Positions 1 to 8,275 of a stretch of 64,000 nucleotides of DNA are shown piece after piece. The stretch is from CAZVLQ01 sp964628185. GTDB taxonomy: Bacteria > Pseudomonadota > Zetaproteobacteria > Mariprofundales > Mariprofundaceae. The stretch spans positions 41,738 through 105,737 of the forward strand of contig CAZVLQ010000004.1 of the NCBI GenBank assembly GCA_964628185.1, read 5' to 3'. Made by a program: the position numbers and the translations under genes. The notes beneath the pieces are model-generated. The model was given only the letters and a program-made list of their open reading frames with translations, searched no databases and was not told where the DNA came from. Numbering within the stretch: position 1 is the first letter of the stretch; every line of letters starts with the position of its first letter.

Positions 1-55
1 ACCAGGGAAAGGAAACCGAGCTGCGGTTCCCGCTTTCCGGGCAGGGTGGTCATTC

Positions 56-409
56 ATGAGCCGCTTTACCGGGCTGTTGGCGATTTTCATGCTGGCGTAT
101 CCGGTTTTCGGCACTGCCCATGCAGGTGGTGATCCGGCCAGGGGATGGGTGGTGGCCAAGGTGCGTTGCCAGCCCTGCCATTTCCTCAATCAGAAGAAAC
201 GGAAACTGGGGCCGGGGCTGCTGGGGGTTTACGGCCGGGCGCCTGCCATTTCCGGCGTTCCCTTTGCCCGCTGGGATGCGCGTGCGCTGGATGCCTGGCT
301 TTCAAATCCCAGAAAGGTCAAGTCCAATACAACCATGCTTATGCCGCCCCTGCAGGCGCGTGATCGCGCCGATGTTATCGCCTGGCTACGGCAGGTAAGC
401 CGCAGGTAA
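56..409 (+). CDS. Small monoheme c-type cytochrome (class I)
   Basis: Exported electron carrier of 117 residues. A hydrophobic signal peptide covers about residues 1-23, ending near Ala-His-Ala. A single CxxCH heme site (CQPCH) lies near residue 38. A downstream Met-Pro pair in 'MLMPPL' is a plausible distal heme ligand, as in class I cytochromes c. The length fits a one-heme periplasmic cytochrome. It lies in a cluster with an oxidase-like membrane protein and a diheme cytochrome, so it probably shuttles electrons in the periplasm. The partner is unknown. The start is supported by a purine-rich GGGTGG stretch upstream; the true promoter may lie outside the window. Confidence 0.85.
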   Translation: MSRFTGLLAIFMLAYPVFGTAHAGGDPARGWVVAKVRCQPCHFLNQKKRKLGPGLLGVYGRAPAISGVPFARWDARALDAWLSNPRKVKSNTTMLMPPLQARDRADVIAWLRQVSRR

Positions 410-434
410 CCCGGCCCGCAATTACGCGAATCCT

Positions 435-971
435 TCATGCAATATGCGGGTTAGGCTGCTGTTTTTTCAGTCGTTGCTTCAGTTTTTCGCTGGGCGTCCA
501 GTGTCTGAGCAGCATAATCAGGCCACCTCCCCTGCCGTCGGCGCATGCGGGACAAGTTAAATAGGCCAGGTAGATTTCCCTGGGCATATGCCCGCTTTTC
601 ACAAGTTCAGTTTGCATCCGGCGTATCAGGGGACGAAGGCCGCCAACATCGCCATGATGCAGGGCGACGCGCAAACGGAATGGATTCGGCATGCGATGCA
701 CGCGCCGCGCCGGGCATGCCTGATCCTCGAGCAGACGGATGTGGCTGCCCCGGAAAGCGGCGGATCGTGTCAGTGCGAACCCCGGCCAGCGCTCCTTTAA
801 TTCGAGCATGGCAATACTGTCATTCTGGCGCTGGCGGTACAGATCAAAAGCGACGGGCAAATGCATGAACATCGGGGCCGGTTGCTCATGGACCAGCCAG
901 CCGCCGATATTGACATCCTGGCCGTTCCAGTCAGGGAACTCTTCCGGACAACCGCAGGGAAGCGCCATCAT
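435..971 (-). CDS. Conserved-looking hypothetical protein with cysteine pairs, coupled to an oxidase-like gene
   Basis: Unrecognised 178-residue soluble protein. It starts with a Cys-Gly-Cys motif (residues 6-8) and has a CPAC motif in the C-terminal third, which could bind metal or heme or act in thiol chemistry. The tail is basic (KLKQRLKKQQ). There is no signal peptide or membrane segment. Its ATG directly abuts the TGA of the upstream oxidase-like gene, so the two are almost certainly translated as one unit. Two consecutive ATG codons make the start ambiguous by one residue. Function is inferred from context only: perhaps maturation or electron transfer for the membrane partner. Confidence 0.55.
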   Translation of the reverse strand: MMALPCGCPEEFPDWNGQDVNIGGWLVHEQPAPMFMHLPVAFDLYRQRQNDSIAMLELKERWPGFALTRSAAFRGSHIRLLEDQACPARRVHRMPNPFRLRVALHHGDVGGLRPLIRRMQTELVKSGHMPREIYLAYLTCPACADGRGGGLIMLLRHWTPSEKLKQRLKKQQPNPHIA

Positions 972-1475
972 TCAAGTATGATGAATATCCCTGACGGTCA
1001 GTATCACATTGGCCAGATAGATCCAGAATCCGATCGCGAGTACAGTGGATGCAATGGAGATCAGCGGGCCGTAAAAATAATGGATGGCGGGAACAGCCGC
1101 AGGATCATGTAGCCAGAAGTAGCCTTCCAGGGCGCCGAAAATCAGCAGCAATACGTAGAAACTGCCAACACCGATAAGGGTCCACCAGAAAGAATGCTCG
1201 GCCATGCGATGGGAATGCAGGGACTTGCCGGTAATGACCGGCAGCATATAGTACGTCACGGCCATACCGAGCATGGTAACGCCGCCAACGAGATTGATGT
1301 GCGCATGCGCCAGCGGGTCAATCATGTGGCCGGGGCCGCCGTAGGGGCTGCCGATGGAATCCAGCCATGCGCGTACGGGCGGAATGACCTGAAGCAGGCC
1401 GTGCAGGGTACCGATAAAAAAGGCGATGGCGGAAGTAACGAGAAACTTGATAAGATAACGATGCTCCGATGGCAT
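972..1475 (-). CDS. Short heme-copper oxidase subunit I-like membrane protein
   Basis: 167-residue integral membrane protein with about four transmembrane segments. The segment after residue 55, with HAHINL then GG and a hydrophobic helix ending in YYMLP, resembles a helix of cbb3/NorB-type heme-copper oxidase subunit I. Full subunits have 12 or more helices, so this is not an intact oxidase. It belongs with the small 'oxidase-like' proteins found in many genomes. Several histidines (HGLL, HAH, LHSH, HYF) could ligate heme. It is followed without a gap by the 178-residue cysteine protein. A catalytic role is unproven; electron transfer or O2/NO sensing is possible. Confidence 0.6.
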   Translation of the reverse strand: MPSEHRYLIKFLVTSAIAFFIGTLHGLLQVIPPVRAWLDSIGSPYGGPGHMIDPLAHAHINLVGGVTMLGMAVTYYMLPVITGKSLHSHRMAEHSFWWTLIGVGSFYVLLLIFGALEGYFWLHDPAAVPAIHYFYGPLISIASTVLAIGFWIYLANVILTVRDIHHT

Positions 1476-1564
1476 GGGTAGAGCCTAGCGGCAGTCGCCA
1501 TGGATGCAAGCAAGCGGAGGATCAGTTCTGCTTACGGGACAGGCCTGTACGCAAGGGAGAATAC

Positions 1565-1948
1565 GTGTTTTCATCGCCGGTTCTGTTTGTCTCCGCTTTA
1601 AGCTATCTGTTAATGCTGTCGGCGTACCGCTTTCATCGTCCGCGGGCATGGCACGCGAGTGTGATGGTTTTCTGTATGCTCTATGATATTTGCGTCCCTT
1701 TTTATCTTTTTTTTGCGCGCAACTGGCCCCACCGTCTGATTGAACAGGGGGGTATATTCAATTTTCTGGTGTGGATGCACGTCGGGCTGGATATTCTGCT
1801 TTTCACCTTGTATTTTTTCCAGATAAGGGAAGGGTTGAGACTGTGGCGTGGCGATCGGGAAGCGCGTGATATTCATGCCCAGCAGGCAAGGGTAATTCTG
1901 GGTGTAAGAGCGCTGGTCATTCTCAGCGGGGGATTGCTGATGCCGTAG
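1565..1948 (+). CDS. Small four-helix membrane protein, unknown
   Basis: Hydrophobic protein of about 127 residues with roughly four transmembrane segments and scattered histidines (YRFHRP, AWHAS, WMHVGLD). The open frame extends upstream to 1469, but that stretch is non-hydrophobic and lacks a ribosome site. A GTG at 1565 is preceded by AAGGGAG with good spacing and starts directly before the first membrane helix, so I place the start there. It sits among cytochrome and oxidase-like genes, which suggests a membrane heme or respiratory accessory role. I do not recognise the family with confidence. Confidence 0.55.
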   Translation: MFSSPVLFVSALSYLLMLSAYRFHRPRAWHASVMVFCMLYDICVPFYLFFARNWPHRLIEQGGIFNFLVWMHVGLDILLFTLYFFQIREGLRLWRGDREARDIHAQQARVILGVRALVILSGGLLMP

Positions 1949-2016
1949 AACACGGGAGCACGGTCCGTACCGGCGGTTTTATATTATTTGCGCAACCTCG
2001 CGGAGCAAATAAGCGC

Positions 2017-2046
2017 TTGCATTACACGGGAAGACAGGCTTAGGAT
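2017..2046 (+). promoter_or_regulatory. Candidate sigma70 promoter for the 46-residue membrane protein
   Basis: TTGCAT (2017-2022), an 18-base spacer and TAGGAT (2041-2046) lie 30 bases before the ATG at 2077. Just upstream an 8-base inverted repeat (TTATTTGC at 1984-1991, GCAAATAA at 2005-2012, 13-base loop) could be an operator or a hairpin. The match is moderate and untested. Confidence 0.35.
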
Positions 2047-2076
2047 ATGCTGCTCGACATATGTGAGGAGGTGGAT

Positions 2077-2217
2077 ATGGAGAACTTTGTTGAGGCATCC
2101 GTGAATTTTCAATCCGGGACAGTCTGGGCGTTTTATTTCTGGACGTTTGTATTGTTTTTCGGTTGGGCGCTGCTCATGCTTCGCACCGGAATGAACAGAG
2201 GGAAACAGCGCGATTAA
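2077..2217 (+). CDS. 46-residue single-TM protein (possible small oxidase/cytochrome subunit)
   Basis: Short gene reading Met-Glu-Asn-Phe to a TAA at 2215-2217. It has a very strong ribosome site (GTGAGGAGGTG at 2063-2073) directly before the ATG. One transmembrane helix runs from about residue 16 to 35 with aromatic borders, followed by a short basic tail (MNRGKQRD). The size, topology and position between oxidase-like and diheme cytochrome genes recall small respiratory subunits such as CcoQ, but there is no diagnostic motif. Reality of the gene rests on the ribosome site, the helix and a candidate promoter. Confidence 0.55.
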   Translation: MENFVEASVNFQSGTVWAFYFWTFVLFFGWALLMLRTGMNRGKQRD

Positions 2218-2346
2218 CAGACAGGGATTACATTAATCGACAACGAGGGGTTTCTAGTCGATCCATAGCAGATTATTCAGATAAAGCGGGGCCGGTTCAT
2301 ATCCGGTGCCGGTATAATATTATTCATGTCAAGGGAGGGTAATGTC

Positions 2347-3087
2347 ATGCGATATTTGGTGTCATTGATCAGTATGACGGCTTTTGCAGCTGTCATGCTG
2401 GTGGCTTCCGCGTCGGTTCAGGCCGCCGAATCGGAAGCTTTTGGAAATGTAGATAATGGCCGGAAAATTTTCACCCAGGGCAAGGGGGAGGATGTCCCCG
2501 CCTGTACGACCTGCCATGGGACGGATGGCCTGGGCAGCGATGATATGGGTACGCCCCGGCTGGCCAACCAGGTTTTTACCTACGAATTGAAACAACTGGA
2601 GGATTTTGCTCATGACCGGCGCACGGATAATACGCTGGGCGTGATGAATGATATCGCCAAGGCCCTGACGCCGCAGGAAAGGCGGGATGTGGATACCTAC
2701 GTGCATTCCCTGAAAACACCCTTTCTCGGCTCGGATCTGCGTGCGCTGCAGACGGCGGGTGAAGTCAAGGTTGGCGACCGTTCACGCGGTCGTATGATTG
2801 TGGAATACGGCGCGGATGGCATTATCGCCTGCAAAAGTTGCCACGGCTTCCATGCACGCAGCGCGGGTCGCATGTTCCCGATGCTGGGAGGACAACGTTA
2901 CGTTTATCTTCTCAATCAGTTGCATGCCTGGAAGGATGGCAGCCGCGCCAATGATCCGATGGGTATGATGCGTGCGGTGGCCAGAACATTGGCTGAAAAG
3001 GATATGCAGGATGTCGCCGCATTCCTGACCGGCGCCCTGCCGTATACGGAAGGCAATCCTCAGGCCCCGCCGCGCGGTCAGTACTAG
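2347..3087 (+). CDS. Diheme cytochrome c (c4-like)
   Basis: Periplasmic electron carrier of 246 residues. The ATG at 2347 is preceded by AAGGGAGGG and starts a canonical signal peptide ending near VQAAE. Two heme sites are present: CTTCH in the N-terminal half and CKSCH in the C-terminal half. Each is followed by an internally similar segment with methionines (MGTP..., MGMM...). The two-domain plan and the GxRxxYxxxQL-like text (YVYLLNQLHAWKDGSR) match cytochrome c4/c553 proteins. It probably feeds or drains a terminal oxidase or donor chain. It is followed by a strong terminator at 3161. Confidence 0.88.
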   Translation: MRYLVSLISMTAFAAVMLVASASVQAAESEAFGNVDNGRKIFTQGKGEDVPACTTCHGTDGLGSDDMGTPRLANQVFTYELKQLEDFAHDRRTDNTLGVMNDIAKALTPQERRDVDTYVHSLKTPFLGSDLRALQTAGEVKVGDRSRGRMIVEYGADGIIACKSCHGFHARSAGRMFPMLGGQRYVYLLNQLHAWKDGSRANDPMGMMRAVARTLAEKDMQDVAAFLTGALPYTEGNPQAPPRGQY

Positions 3088-3160
3088 GAGCCTGTCGGAC
3101 TCAGGGGAATTGTAGCGAGCTTGCGGGCCGGGAAGGCCCGGGGATTTGGCAGGATAGAAA

Positions 3161-3196
3161 CAAGGCGGAGGGAAACCTCCGCCTTGTTTGTATTTT
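3161..3196 (+). terminator. Rho-independent terminator after the diheme cytochrome
   Basis: A perfect 11-base stem (CAAGGCGGAGG / CCTCCGCCTTG) with a GAAA loop at 3161-3186 is followed by TTTGTATTTT. It closes the cytochrome unit and lies between two convergent genes, so it may also act weakly on the minus strand. Confidence 0.88.
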
Positions 3197-3237
3197 ACGC
3201 ATGGTTCGGGCCGCATCCTTTGTGCATGAAGATTGTT

Positions 3238-4656
3238 TTATTGCCCGCCGGGTCTGGCATTCGACCGATCGCCGGTGTCTGCCGGCAATCGAAGAATTAC
3301 CCCTCCACTCAGTATTTTGACGGTTTTGATACGATTGCTGAGTTCCGCAACCTGTCGGCTTAAGGCACTGTTGTGGCTGTTATTGTGATCAAATACCATG
3401 TAGGCGACGCCCCTCATCTGGCGCAGGAAGGCATCCGGGTCCTGCTTTAAGGGCGGCAGAGGCAAGGCTCCCCTGCGCGTGGCCAGCATGGTGCGTCCCG
3501 GCCATTGACTGGCGACCAGGAAGTTTCCCTGTCGGGATGCGGATAAATCAGCGAGGCCGGCGATGACCTCATCCGTGGGATGCAGACGTCCGGCGTGGAT
3601 AAAGAGAAAGCGCTGCTTGTCCATCAGCATGAAGGCCGTGCACAGCGCAACTACGGCCACGGCCGTGATGCCGCGCCGGGCCAGCGGGCCGGTGCTCCTG
3701 AAGCGGGAGTTGAATCCGATCAGGGCATGAATCCCTTCAAAAAGAATCATGACAAGCACAAGTTGCGCCCATGCCAGGTCCGCCGCCATAGCACCGAGGA
3801 CAATGCCAGGTATCATCATGGTGGCCAAAAGACCGTCACCCGTGCGGCGCATGGCGGCGGCAGCTACAAGCACAAGCAATGCAAGCACAATCATGGCCGG
3901 CCCGACTGCGGGCGTGTCGAGAGTATCTCCCGTCAGGACGCCGGCCAGTGCCGGAAACGGGCTTCCGAACAGATTAAATTCCGGCCAGCCCATCCTGGAT
4001 GTAAGGATAAACGCAATCATCAGCCCCATACCGGACAAAAGGGCAATCCGCTTCTTTGGGAAACCGCCATCATTGCGCAGCCAGTACCAGGCCAGACCGA
4101 TAGCCATGCCAAGGCCCGCGGGGTGCATGCCTGCCGCAAAAGCGGTGACCAGCAGAAGCATGAAATAATAGGTCGAGACCGTCTGCGCGGTGGCGCGGAA
4201 GCGGCTCTCCAGCCAGTGACAGACAATAGCCGAGAGAATGAGGTAATTACCGGCGCCAATGCTGTCGACCTGGGAAATGGTGAGGGGAGAAATCAGCCAT
4301 AGGCCGGTGGCAAGAAGCGCCGTCTCATCACCCAGGTTTTTTTCAGCCCAGCGGTACAGCATAAGGGCAGCGGCCAGGGTGAGATAGATGGTCAGGACTT
4401 TTGCGGCGATGATATCTCCGATCCAGTGAACGTCCAGGGGCGCGAACAGCAATGCGCGCATGTCCGGAAATCCGAGAACTGCAACTGGGCTCAGCATTTG
4501 TGATGCAACAGACCAGTCGAGCAACAGGCCGCGGGCCGCTCCTTCATCAACGCCGTAGAGGTCATACCGGCACAGGGCAAGATAAGCGACAGACAGCAGG
4601 CACAGGCCCGCCAGGCCCCAGTGGCGGGCAGAAATTTTTTCCGGATACAGCGCCAT
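3238..4656 (-). CDS. Multi-pass membrane protein, GT-C/PMT-like glycosyltransferase candidate
   Basis: About 472 residues with 10 or more predicted membrane segments and a soluble C-terminal tail. An early acidic motif after the first helix (YGVDEGAARG) resembles the Asp-Glu loop of GT-C mannosyl/arabinosyl transferases (PMT_2, ArnT-like), which use polyprenyl-phosphate sugars at the outer face of the inner membrane. The ATG at 4656 is chosen over the frame's first start at 4680 because AAGGAGT precedes it with ideal spacing. No glycan genes lie nearby, so substrate is unknown. The family call is by topology and one motif. Confidence 0.5.
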   Translation of the reverse strand: MALYPEKISARHWGLAGLCLLSVAYLALCRYDLYGVDEGAARGLLLDWSVASQMLSPVAVLGFPDMRALLFAPLDVHWIGDIIAAKVLTIYLTLAAALMLYRWAEKNLGDETALLATGLWLISPLTISQVDSIGAGNYLILSAIVCHWLESRFRATAQTVSTYYFMLLLVTAFAAGMHPAGLGMAIGLAWYWLRNDGGFPKKRIALLSGMGLMIAFILTSRMGWPEFNLFGSPFPALAGVLTGDTLDTPAVGPAMIVLALLVLVAAAAMRRTGDGLLATMMIPGIVLGAMAADLAWAQLVLVMILFEGIHALIGFNSRFRSTGPLARRGITAVAVVALCTAFMLMDKQRFLFIHAGRLHPTDEVIAGLADLSASRQGNFLVASQWPGRTMLATRRGALPLPPLKQDPDAFLRQMRGVAYMVFDHNNSHNSALSRQVAELSNRIKTVKILSGGVILRLPADTGDRSNARPGGQ

Positions 4657-4761
4657 GGGCACTCCTTGGTATTGTGGCATCGGTCTTCGTCGTCATTGTA
4701 ACCGCCATTCCCTGACGAACAAGCGGGCGGTAAGGCCATACGTAACCTTGGATTATTTATG

Positions 4762-4789
4762 TATATTTCCACGCCCTTGCAAGGGTGTG
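4762..4789 (+). promoter_or_regulatory. Extended -10 with a near-perfect 20-base palindrome upstream of moxR
   Basis: An extended -10 (TG-T-TATATT region around 4760-4767) is followed at once by the palindrome CACGCCCTTGCAAGGGTGTG (4770-4789, one mismatched pair). The palindrome would lie over the transcription start of the moxR-Bat operon, a typical place for a repressor site. It could alternatively form a 5' hairpin in the mRNA. Confidence 0.4.
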
Positions 4790-4832
4790 GGAGCAGGCCT
4801 AGATTCGCTTTATGGGGGGGAAGGTGCAAAAC

Positions 4833-5807
4833 ATGCAGGCGGCGGAACATCAGGCTCCGGACCTTTCCGTGCTGGCCGATTTGCGGGAAAGTATCGGCAG
4901 CCGTGTGGTTGGGCAAAGGGATATTGTCGACCGGATGCTCGTCGGCCTTCTGGTTGGCGGCCATTTACTGCTTGAAGGTGCGCCGGGTCTGGCCAAAACC
5001 ACGATGGTTCGGGCCATTGCCGACTGCATCGATGCGGATTTCCATCGTATCCAGTTTACGCCGGATCTTTTGCCCGGAGATCTGATCGGCACCGAGGTCT
5101 TTCGTCCGGAAAATTCCACCTTTGAGTTCGTGCGCGGCCCCGTTTTTCATTCCATTCTTCTCACCGACGAGATCAACAGGGCGCCTGCCAAGGTCCAGTC
5201 GGCGCTGCTGGAGGCCATGCAGGAGCGACAGGTCACGGTGGGGAACACCACATACGCCCTGCCGGAGCTGTTCTGGGTGATTGCCACGCAGAATCCGGTC
5301 GAACAGGAAGGAACGTTTGCCTTGCCGGAAGCCGAGATGGATCGCTTCCTGATGATGTTACGACTGAATTATCCCAGCCGGGATGAAGAAATGGACATAC
5401 TCCGCATGCATGAGGAGCATGAATCGGAATCTCCGATCAAGCCCGTTATCCACCCCTGTGACGTTTTTACCCTTAGAAGGGAGATCCGCAGTCTGTATAT
5501 GGCTCCTGAACTGAAGGGGTATATCGTTGATCTGGTGGCGGCCACGCGCAAGCCTGCTGACCATGACTCGGAACTGGAAGGCGTGGTCGCCCTGGGCGCC
5601 TCGCCGCGCGCCAGTATCGCCCTGGCGGCATGCGCCCGGGCGCATGCCGCGATTGACGGCCGGGATTTCGTTAGCCCGCACGATGTTCAGAGTTTGGCGA
5701 CGGATGTATTACAGCACCGGCTTGTTTTCGGTTTCGAGGGCGTGGCCGCAGGCTGGAGTCAGCCCCGCCTGATCCAGCGACTGCTCGAGGTGGTCCCCGT
5801 TCCGTAA
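4833..5807 (+). CDS. moxR: MoxR-family AAA+ ATPase
   Basis: Cytosolic AAA+ chaperone-like ATPase, about 324 residues. Walker A is GAPGLAKT and Walker B is LLTDE followed by INRAPAK, then sensor-1 text ATQNP, all standard for the MoxR clade. MoxR proteins work with von Willebrand factor A (VWA) proteins on maturation or stress repair of envelope or enzyme complexes. The open frame begins at 4812, but that ATG has no ribosome site. The ATG at 4833 has AAGGTG upstream and is preferred. It is the first of seven tightly spaced genes (moxR, DUF58, DUF4381, two VWA, TPR, BatD). The next gene starts four bases after its stop. Confidence 0.92.
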   Translation: MQAAEHQAPDLSVLADLRESIGSRVVGQRDIVDRMLVGLLVGGHLLLEGAPGLAKTTMVRAIADCIDADFHRIQFTPDLLPGDLIGTEVFRPENSTFEFVRGPVFHSILLTDEINRAPAKVQSALLEAMQERQVTVGNTTYALPELFWVIATQNPVEQEGTFALPEAEMDRFLMMLRLNYPSRDEEMDILRMHEEHESESPIKPVIHPCDVFTLRREIRSLYMAPELKGYIVDLVAATRKPADHDSELEGVVALGASPRASIALAACARAHAAIDGRDFVSPHDVQSLATDVLQHRLVFGFEGVAAGWSQPRLIQRLLEVVPVP

Positions 5808-5811
5808 TATC

Positions 5812-6729
5812 ATGGACCATTGTCTGGAGTTGCATCGGAAATTTCTCCCGAAACGGGAGGAGCTGGCCGCGCTGGAAGCGCAGGCGGGACATGTCCGGAA
5901 GTGGCGATCCTGGTGCGGCAGCGAACGCCTTGCCAATGTTGCATATTCCCGTTTTCTCGGACGCGGGCTTGAGTTTGAGGAAGTGCGCGCCTATTCCCCG
6001 GGTGATGATATTCGTTCCATGGAATGGAAGGTGACGGCAAGGACGGGCAGGCCGCATGTCAAGGTATATCGGGAGGAACACCAGCAGGTCATGATCCTTG
6101 TTATGGATGTTTCCGCCGGCATGCTGTTCGGCTCGGCCAAAACAACCAAGCTGGCACAGGCCGTGCGCGTGGCGTCATGGCTTGCCTTTGCCACGATGAA
6201 TCGGGGCGATCGCGCCGGCGCCCTGCTGTGCGGTGATCCGGGAGGGCTGGAAATTCCTCCATCCATGCCGCGGGAAATGATCTGGCGCATGCTTGATTTT
6301 CTTTCATCAGACTCGTCCGATTATTGCATGCGGCGCCCTATGGCATGGCGCCGGCTGCTCGGCGCCATGCCTCCGGGGCGCCTTGTGGTCGTCCTGTCTG
6401 ATTTCATGAACTGGGGTGATGATGACTGGCGAGGACTGAAGCAAGTGGCGGCGCGCCACCGGACCATGGCCGTCCGGATATTTGATCCACGGGAATGCGG
6501 CATGCCCGATATTGGCCCGGTGCGCGTAGCCGGGCCGCTTGACGACACGCCGTTTCTGATTGACACGGCAAGCCGGCGTGGCCGGGAAGCCTATGCCGCC
6601 TGCTGGAAAGCGCATCTGGAGGACCTGCGGCGTCATTTTTCCAATACGTATACGCCTTGCTGGCCTGTATCCACTGCAGATGATCCGGCGATCCGGCTCG
6701 GTGGACTGGCCGGTCTTTTACGCCTTTGA
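5812..6729 (+). CDS. DUF58 (VWA-related) protein
   Basis: 305-residue soluble protein of the DUF58 family, the usual partner of MoxR. The family signature is present at about residues 56-85: RxYxPGDDxRxMEWKVTARTG, followed by the VWA-like strand VMILVMDVSAGM. Proteins of this type are thought to act as adaptors between MoxR and its targets. It starts four bases after the moxR stop and its end overlaps the next gene, consistent with coupled translation. Substrate is unknown. Confidence 0.85.
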   Translation: MDHCLELHRKFLPKREELAALEAQAGHVRKWRSWCGSERLANVAYSRFLGRGLEFEEVRAYSPGDDIRSMEWKVTARTGRPHVKVYREEHQQVMILVMDVSAGMLFGSAKTTKLAQAVRVASWLAFATMNRGDRAGALLCGDPGGLEIPPSMPREMIWRMLDFLSSDSSDYCMRRPMAWRRLLGAMPPGRLVVVLSDFMNWGDDDWRGLKQVAARHRTMAVRIFDPRECGMPDIGPVRVAGPLDDTPFLIDTASRRGREAYAACWKAHLEDLRRHFSNTYTPCWPVSTADDPAIRLGGLAGLLRL

Positions 6730-7259
6730 CCGTGCCGATTTCCCTTCCAGCCATCGCAGGTCCCGATGCACCTTTTTCTCCGGGTTGGTGGCCGTTGCCG
6801 CCCGGCTGGTGGCTGCTCGGCATGGCGCTGTTTCTCACGCTGACCTTGATTGCAGCCCTGTGGTTAAAACGCCGTATGACGTCCCGGCGTTACGGGCGTA
6901 TTCCCGTTCGTTTGCAGGCGCTGGCTGCATTGCGGGAGCTTGAACGCCGGGATACGGCGGATGCGCGCGAGGTAGCATACCGGCTGAACGAGATCCTGCG
7001 GGCGGCACTGGCTGATTCCCGTGCGACCGGCCGATGCTGGCCGTATGTGCATGCACCGGGCATCGTAGACAATGCAAATGAATGGGAATGTTTCTGGCGG
7101 GAGCTGGACATGCGCTACCGGTCTCCCGTTTCATCACATCAGGCAAGGCAACAGGGAGACGGAAGGCGGGCCGGCTGGATTGCCGCGGCGCGCACGTGGA
7201 TTGAACGCTTGCCCGAGGATGAGGCGAGCCGGGCATCCGGCCCGGAGACGCGGCCTTGA
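6726..7259 (+). CDS. DUF4381-type membrane protein of the Bat operon
   Basis: 177 residues with an N-terminal proline/tryptophan-rich segment (PGWWPLPPGWW), one transmembrane helix at about 30-48 and a cytosolic helical domain. This plan matches DUF4381 proteins found between DUF58 and BatA genes. The start is either TTG 6726, which overlaps the DUF58 stop, or GTG 6732 two codons on; both are in frame. It probably anchors the MoxR-VWA assembly at the membrane. Function is inferred from operon position. Confidence 0.72.
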   Translation: MTVPISLPAIAGPDAPFSPGWWPLPPGWWLLGMALFLTLTLIAALWLKRRMTSRRYGRIPVRLQALAALRELERRDTADAREVAYRLNEILRAALADSRATGRCWPYVHAPGIVDNANEWECFWRELDMRYRSPVSSHQARQQGDGRRAGWIAAARTWIERLPEDEASRASGPETRP

Positions 7260-8275
7260 CGTTGCTCGGGCACATTCATCTTCAGCATCCATATGGCCTG
7301 GTCGCAGTGATGATGCTCCCCTGGCTCCTCTGGAGTGGACGAAAGCGGCGCGGTGCTCCGCGTGCCGTGGTTCATCCGGCTGCGGCATGGCTGCGGCAAT
7401 CGTTTGTCGTTTCCCGTATGGCGAGCCCGCACCTGTTGCGCTGGCTTGTGGCAGCGGCATGGGTGATCTGGTGCGTGGCTCTGGCTGAGCCACAATGGGT
7501 AAACGGCCAGGTATCTGTGAGTCGCCAGGGCAGGGATATTATGCTGATGGTGGACTTGTCCGGCAGCATGGTAATCAGGGATTTTTCACTGGCAGGCCAC
7601 CACATCAGCCGGCTGCGGGCCGTCAAGCACGTGCTGGCACCATTTATTGAGGAGCGCGCGGCTGATCGCGTCGGGCTGGTCGTGTTTGGCGAGGATGCGT
7701 ATGTCCAGACGCCGCTGACCTATGACCATGCCCTGGTCCGGCAGTTGTTGAACGCTACCCGGCTGGGACTGGTGGGTGAACGCACGGCCATCGGCAAGGG
7801 CATCGCCCTGGCCGTGAAACACCTGAAACAGGCTGCCGATATTCGTCAATCAAGCGGCGGCCAGGTGATTGTTCTGCTGACCGACGGCCGCAACAATGCG
7901 GGTGCCATAACCCCCGTGCATGCCGCCGGTCTGGCCCGGGCATTCGGTATCCGTATTTATACAGTAGGGGTCGGGGCGCGGCTGCCCCGGCATATCGCCG
8001 CGGGACTGGATGACCGTTTAATCCGGAATACAGGCAGCCTCAATGAGGGGGAGCTGAAGGCGATTGCAAAGGTGACGGGAGGCGCTTACTTCCGCGCCAC
8101 GGATACCTCCGCACTTGCGAGCATTGCCGCGCGGATCAGTCACCTGGAAAAGGTGGAGGATCAGCATACCGTCTATTTTGAATCCGTCGAATTGTACCCG
8201 GAACTGATCTGGGCCGGTCTGGCTGTCTTCGCTCTGGCGTTGATTCGCGGGCGCGGTATGGCGGCGCTGCCCTGA
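7256..8275 (+). CDS. batA: BatA-like VWA membrane protein
   Basis: 339 residues. Two N-terminal hydrophobic segments precede a VWA domain with the metal-ion-dependent adhesion site DLSGS at residues 100-104 and a second conserved element LLTDGRNNAG. A C-terminal transmembrane helix lies at about 316-331. This N-TM-VWA-TM layout defines the BatA/BatB family (aerotolerance in Bacteroides; envelope stress elsewhere). The start TTG at 7256 overlaps the previous stop, and the end shares one base with the next gene's ATG, so translation is coupled. Confidence 0.85.
   Translation: MTLLGHIHLQHPYGLVAVMMLPWLLWSGRKRRGAPRAVVHPAAAWLRQSFVVSRMASPHLLRWLVAAAWVIWCVALAEPQWVNGQVSVSRQGRDIMLMVDLSGSMVIRDFSLAGHHISRLRAVKHVLAPFIEERAADRVGLVVFGEDAYVQTPLTYDHALVRQLLNATRLGLVGERTAIGKGIALAVKHLKQAADIRQSSGGQVIVLLTDGRNNAGAITPVHAAGLARAFGIRIYTVGVGARLPRHIAAGLDDRLIRNTGSLNEGELKAIAKVTGGAYFRATDTSALASIAARISHLEKVEDQHTVYFESVELYPELIWAGLAVFALALIRGRGMAALP

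Noticed and set aside
3580..4302. Long plus-strand open frame opposite the GT-C-like gene
   Set aside because: It is low-complexity, His/Gly-rich and antisense to a clear membrane protein; no ribosome site. Shadow of the real gene.
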